Assembly: GCA_013201395.1 (NCBI GenBank)
Contig: JABMJD010000002.1
Location: 1 to 64,000, forward strand
Reading direction: 5' to 3'
DNA from: Candidatus Syntrophopropionicum ammoniitolerans
Lineage (GTDB): Bacteria; Bacillota; Desulfotomaculia; Desulfotomaculales; Pelotomaculaceae
DNA: 64,000 nucleotides
The notes beneath the pieces were generated by a model that was given only the letters and a program-made list of their open reading frames with translations, made no database searches and was not told the DNA's origin. Position 1 is the first letter of the stretch. Each line of letters starts with the position of its first letter. Positions 62,558 to 64,000 of the stretch are shown here, one piece after another. Made by a program: the position numbers and the translations under genes.

Positions 62558-62926
62558 TCACTGGCCCCCGTTGTGAATTTCAAAACTCCAGTTGACACCA
62601 TGATTATTGTCCCATTGCTCGCCGCCATTCTTAAAACAAAAATTGAAACGACTTTCTATATCAGGCATTTTCAACTCGCTGACCCAGCCCCAGCCTGTTT
62701 TTTCCATGGGGCTACTGCGAACGGTTCGCCATCTATTATGCGGCCCATATCCATAATGGAGATAGATCTGATCATTGTCCTTGGCCAGTACCCCATTATA
62801 AAAAACAGTGACATCCTCACTGGCGGTTATCGGTGTTGGATCAACCACAACCCCGCCTGGATAGTTAGCCCGATGCATGGCACGCAGTTTTGCTTCTCCC
62901 TCGCCGAATCTGGTTGGATTAGCCAT
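62558..62926 (-). CDS. Stand-alone starch-binding module (CBM25/CBM53-like)
   Basis: 122 aa, no signal peptide. The module pattern is VTVFYNGVLAKD, IYLHYGYG, then FNFCFKNGGEQWDNNHG and NWSFEI. The aromatic residues would stack on alpha-glucan. It may tether an enzyme or regulator to the storage glucan. It is the first gene of the minus-strand glucan unit. Confidence 0.85.
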   Translation of the reverse strand: MANPTRFGEGEAKLRAMHRANYPGGVVVDPTPITASEDVTVFYNGVLAKDNDQIYLHYGYGPHNRWRTVRSSPMEKTGWGWVSELKMPDIESRFNFCFKNGGEQWDNNHGVNWSFEIHNGGQ

Positions 62927-63048
62927 CCAGTTTGCCTCCTTAAAATGATGGTATATTTAGGCTTTATTTACACTAGTATGGTTAATCTGTAATCTTTTTA
63001 TGCAAGAATCTGCAAATCCTCCGTAATAGATTTTCATTAAAAAGCAAA

Positions 63049-63076
63049 GGGCGGAAATCCTGGGATTTCCGCCCTC
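63049..63076 (-). terminator. Rho-independent terminator after icd
   Basis: On the minus strand GGGCGGAAATCC, a 2-nt loop, GGATTTCCGCCC, followed by a T-rich TTTGCTTTTTAATG. It is a perfect 12-bp stem. Confidence 0.88.
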
Positions 63077-63116
63077 CTGTAAAACAAACATCACTTTAAT
63101 AATAATGTCCTGAATC

Positions 63117-64000
63117 TTAAGCCTGCAAATGGGCATTAACTTCACCCAAAAACTCCCCCGTATTGACAATCCTTTTTTCCCCCGTAGCCAGGGCCGCCAG
63201 ATCCTTGGTCATGATACCTTCTTCAATGGTGTCTAGGGCCGCCTGTTCCAGGGCGGCAGCAAACTGCCTTAAACTGCTGAGGCCGTCTAATTCGCCCCTC
63301 TTTCTCAGCGCTCCTGTCCAGGCAAACAAAATGGCCACCGGGTTGGTTGATGTTTCCTTACCACTGAGATACTGCCGGTAATGCCTGGTCACTGTCCCAT
63401 GGGCAGCTTCATATTCATAACAACCCGCCGGGGAAACCAAAACAGAAGTCATCATGGCCAGGCTGCCGAATGCCGAGGCGATCATATCCGACATCACATC
63501 ACCGTCATAATTTTTACAAGCCCAGATAAAACCGCCCTTACTGCGCACTACCCTGGCCACGGCATCATCAATCAAGGTATAAAAATATTCGATCCCGGCC
63601 TGGGAAAATTTCTGTTGATACCCCTGAGCATATATCTCTTGAAAAATGTCTTTGAAATTATGATCATATTTTTTAGAAATGGTGTCCTTGGTGGCAAACC
63701 ACAAATCCTGCTTTTGCTCCAGAGCATAGTTAAAGCAAACCCGGGCAAAACTCTTGATGGAATCATCTATATTATGCATAGCCATCACAGTACCGGGACC
63801 GGCAAAGTCATGGATCACCTGCCTGGAAATCTGCCCACCCGCATCCGTAAAAAGCAACTCCGCTCGGCCTTTTGTCGCCGTTTTCATTTCCACAGCCTTG
63901 TAAACATCACCGTAGGCGTGTCTGGCGATGGTAATCGGCCTTTCCCAGGTCCCAACCAAAGGCTTGATATTTTTGACAATTATTGGTCTGCGAAAAACAG
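63117..64000 (-). CDS. icd: NADP-dependent isocitrate dehydrogenase (5' end outside the window)
   Basis: The reading frame continues to the right edge (RRPIIVKNIKPLV before the first in-window Met-like codon), so the gene is cut. At least 290 residues are visible. Family blocks are VGTWERPITIARHAYGDVYKA, the catalytic DDAVARVVRSKGGFIWACKN, and NPVAILFAWTGALRKRGELD. This is the eukaryotic-like homodimeric class. It oxidises isocitrate to 2-oxoglutarate, supplying NADPH and glutamate precursors. Confidence 0.93.
   Translation of the reverse strand, partial: VFRRPIIVKNIKPLVGTWERPITIARHAYGDVYKAVEMKTATKGRAELLFTDAGGQISRQVIHDFAGPGTVMAMHNIDDSIKSFARVCFNYALEQKQDLWFATKDTISKKYDHNFKDIFQEIYAQGYQQKFSQAGIEYFYTLIDDAVARVVRSKGGFIWACKNYDGDVMSDMIASAFGSLAMMTSVLVSPAGCYEYEAAHGTVTRHYRQYLSGKETSTNPVAILFAWTGALRKRGELDGLSSLRQFAAALEQAALDTIEEGIMTKDLAALATGEKRIVNTGEFLGEVNAHLQA

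Overview
The window looks like a chromosomal segment of an anaerobic, spore-forming Firmicute of the Peptococcaceae type (Desulfotomaculum/Pelotomaculum-like). The support is an alpha/beta-type small acid-soluble spore protein, CotF-type coat proteins, strong AGGAGG ribosome sites with frequent TTG/GTG starts, clostridial-type CoA-transferases, a TRAP (MtrB) homologue and a type I-B CRISPR-Cas locus. The species assignment is inference.

Layout. 1-9.0 kb (minus strand): a complete type I-B cas operon, cas6-cas8b-cas7-cas5-cas3-cas4-cas1-cas2, reading off the left edge, where the CRISPR array probably lies. The 246 bp between cas6 and cas8b is the most interesting sequence here. It holds a consensus sigma-A promoter, a degenerate CRISPR repeat and a pseudo-spacer. 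The first 16 nt of that pseudo-spacer match a site just upstream of cas8b at 14 positions, and the two mismatches fall at positions 6 and 12, the positions that Cascade tolerates. This is the architecture of a crRNA-like regulatory RNA (CreR or CreA type) that would guide the effector to its own operon. A second orphan repeat lies upstream of cas6.

9.3-17.6 kb: sugar-phosphate mutase, inositol monophosphatase and GH15 glucoamylase; a spore protein; MgtC; an HDAC-fold deacetylase; and a DUF47-PiT phosphate transporter pair preceded by a PhoP-box-like repeat. 17.8-25.7 kb: a soluble histidine kinase with a NarL-type regulator, then two divergent, paralogous CoA-transferase operons and an OFA-type MFS transporter. 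26-33 kb: small conserved proteins, a PpaX-like phosphatase, HflX and ClpB, the last with a perfect promoter and a CtsR operator. 33-42 kb: CotF coat proteins, acetyl-CoA synthetase, a NifU-like protein, tRNA-Leu(CAA) followed by a small accessory patch (frameshifted gene, ParE/Phd toxin-antitoxin pair, gene remnant), and a phenylacetate-CoA ligase.

42-55.4 kb: small unknowns, a macro-domain/SGNH-hydrolase fusion and DedA, then a largely co-directional minus-strand block nth-trmL-ybaK-dnaE-mtrB-accD-accA-pfkA-pyk linking DNA repair and replication, fatty-acid initiation and lower glycolysis. The nth gene appears to start at an ATA codon. 55.6-64 kb: alpha-glucan metabolism (DUF4912 protein, GH57 branching enzyme, nucleotidyltransferase/phosphomutase-like fusion, GT4 glycogen synthase, starch-binding module) and the 3' part of an NADP isocitrate dehydrogenase cut by the right edge. 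All functional calls rest on motif recognition by eye; no database search was run.
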